Shown here piece after piece: positions 4,912 through 6,252 of a DNA stretch of 6,252 nt. The DNA comes from Bacteroidia bacterium. Lineage in GTDB: Bacteria > Bacteroidota > Bacteroidia > NS11-12g > UBA9320. Under the pieces are notes generated by a model. It ran no database searches. It was not told the DNA's origin and saw nothing but the letters and a program-made list of their open reading frames with translations. Made by a program: the position numbers and the translations under genes. The stretch is from contig JAKMFK010000202.1 in NCBI GenBank assembly GCA_022425465.1, positions 1-6,252 on the forward strand, in the 5' to 3' direction. Position 1 is the stretch's first letter, and every line of letters begins with the position of its first letter.

Positions 4912-6252
4912 GTGAATATCAATAAAAGGCAATACATCTTTATCAGTTTCGTCGCTTTATTCATTTTCACTTTTTTTATGACCTACTATCCATCTGCCAA
5001 TGATGGTCCTCGTGGTATTCACCAATGGGCTCAAGCTGATCGACTAGCTGTTTGCCTGAGGTACATTGATGGAAAAACATTAAATGACCCAGCCACACTT
5101 AGTTTCAAAACACCTGAAGGTGATGTTGGTGTTGAATTTTCAGGATTTCAATATATGCTGGCTCAAATTGTAAGAATTGGCTATCCCGAAAAATGGCTAC
5201 CCTTTTTATTTAAAATTAGCACCTTTATCCTATTTTTTACAGCTCTATTTTTTTTATCCTTTGAAGTTTTAAAGAAAGAAAAAATACTTCATCGATCAGC
5301 TATTTTCGTCGGATTATTAAGTTCTCCTTTACTCATCTATTATGGATATAATTTCTTGCCAGACATACTGGCTTTAGCCCTTTTAATATGGACTTTTTAT
5401 TTTTATTTTAAGGATTTTGATCGATTCATTTTTGTGATTCTATTTCTAGCTGGATTATCCATGTTTATCAAAACTTCCTCTGGAATCTATCTAATCAGCT
5501 TCTATAGTATTTTCTTTTTAAAACAGATTCGAAATATCAATATAAAACTAGTAGCAATAACATTGTTATTTTTATTCATCATCTCATTTATTGCTTATTA
5601 TGATTACTTTCTTGTAAATCAACGGAATAAAGAATTGTACTCTGTTGTTTTTTTGAGCAGTCCCATACCCGTCACTTCATGGGATGAATTCGTTACTATT
5701 TTTGATGTTGCTTCTCGCTTTAAATATGAATATTTTAATAGTATCCAACAATCATTTTTGATAATTCTGACTTTACTTTCAGTTATCAATTTTAAAAAGT
5801 CGATCCTAAATAAATCTGACAAAAGGTTATCTATCCTTTTAGTCCTTGGATTATTATCTATAGTTTTACTTTTTGGGGTTCAATACATGAATCATGACTA
5901 CTACTTTTTAGGTAATTTTATGCCAATTATCCTTTTTATAAGTCTAAAATCTGTCGCCTTTTTTTCAGAATATATTCAGCCCAGAACAAGTATGTTTCTT
6001 GCTCTGTGTTTTGCAGTAATATCCTTCTCTCAAGGCAATACTAGATACTTCCAACGTATGTCTGAAGTAGTGAATATAAATGGTCACCCTGAACCCTACC
6101 CTTATAAGTGGTTATTACAAGCAAAAGAAAAGTTGAAATCACACCTAAAAAAAGATGAATTGGTTTTTGTCGTTTATGTTCCCGAACCAAATCACTCTTT
6201 GGTCTATCTCAGACAAAATGGTGCAACATTCAATGCTGAAGAAATGAGCAGA
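4912..6252 (+). CDS. Multi-pass membrane protein, GT-C (ArnT/PMT-like) glycosyltransferase family, 3' end cut by window
   Basis: The 447 visible residues stay in one open frame to the window edge. GT-C enzymes use polyprenyl-phosphate sugars to modify lipids, glycans or proteins on the outer face of the inner membrane. After a first membrane helix (about 8-26) comes HQWAQADRLAV (37-47), resembling the HQWRQ[AT]D motif of this family; D43 sits where the first-loop catalytic Asp is expected. Further family-like motifs are GVEFSGFQYMLAQ (73-85), SPLLIYYGYNFLPDILALAL in the following helices, FIKTSSGIYL, and HDYYFLGNFMPI starting at residue 328. I count roughly ten hydrophobic helices, followed from about residue 375 by a soluble, probably periplasmic segment. 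The start is taken as GTG at 4912: a TAG at 4873 closes the frame upstream, no ATG/GTG/TTG lies between, and the first internal ATG (4978) would destroy the first helix. It is divergent from htpG. Donor and acceptor cannot be told. It could instead be a related non-catalytic membrane protein. Confidence 0.68.
   Translation, partial: MNINKRQYIFISFVALFIFTFFMTYYPSANDGPRGIHQWAQADRLAVCLRYIDGKTLNDPATLSFKTPEGDVGVEFSGFQYMLAQIVRIGYPEKWLPFLFKISTFILFFTALFFLSFEVLKKEKILHRSAIFVGLLSSPLLIYYGYNFLPDILALALLIWTFYFYFKDFDRFIFVILFLAGLSMFIKTSSGIYLISFYSIFFLKQIRNINIKLVAITLLFLFIISFIAYYDYFLVNQRNKELYSVVFLSSPIPVTSWDEFVTIFDVASRFKYEYFNSIQQSFLIILTLLSVINFKKSILNKSDKRLSILLVLGLLSIVLLFGVQYMNHDYYFLGNFMPIILFISLKSVAFFSEYIQPRTSMFLALCFAVISFSQGNTRYFQRMSEVVNINGHPEPYPYKWLLQAKEKLKSHLKKDELVFVVYVPEPNHSLVYLRQNGATFNAEEMSR

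Noticed and set aside
5619..5822. Short minus-strand open frame inside the GT-C-like gene
   Set aside because: The plus strand carries a continuous 447-residue frame with membrane helices and family motifs across it; the minus frame has no supporting signal.

Overview
The window looks like chromosomal DNA of a Bacteroidota member, probably a marine or environmental Cytophagales- or Flavobacteriia-like bacterium. This rests on an AT-rich composition, promoter boxes of the Bacteroidota type (TTG, 19 bases, TAnnTTTG), A-rich leaders without usable Shine-Dalgarno sequences, and protein families that resemble Bacteroidota versions. The lineage below phylum is a guess.

Layout. Bases 1-476 (minus) hold the first 158 residues of a SulP-type anion transporter whose C-terminal part lies off the left edge. 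Bases 558-2843 (minus) hold a tight two-gene unit: map (type I methionine aminopeptidase) followed 12 bases later by a 497-residue NFACT protein of the RqcH/Tae2/NEMF family. A perfect TAnnTTTG box stands just before map and another just before the SulP gene. Bases 2958-4763 (minus) hold htpG (bacterial Hsp90), ended by a strong intrinsic terminator at 2903-2935 that separates it from map. Bases 4764-4911 are a divergent control region with a short direct repeat, two adjacent imperfect palindromes and a near-ideal Bacteroidota promoter facing right. From 4912 to the right edge (plus) runs a multi-spanning membrane protein resembling GT-C (ArnT/PMT-like) glycosyltransferases, cut off before its stop.

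How the genes relate. htpG, map and rqcH all act on new or damaged proteins: Hsp90 remodels clients, MetAP trims the initiator Met at the ribosome exit, and RqcH works on stalled 50S subunits carrying peptidyl-tRNA. map and rqcH are probably co-transcribed; htpG is a separate unit. The SulP transporter and the GT-C-like protein are membrane proteins with no evident functional tie to that core.

There is no RNA gene, CRISPR array, insertion sequence or phage gene that I can support, and no gap longer than 150 bases. Nothing here amounts to a clear new system. The most interesting items are the map-rqcH pairing, the diverged motif in the NFACT-N domain, and the paired dyads between htpG and the GT-C gene.
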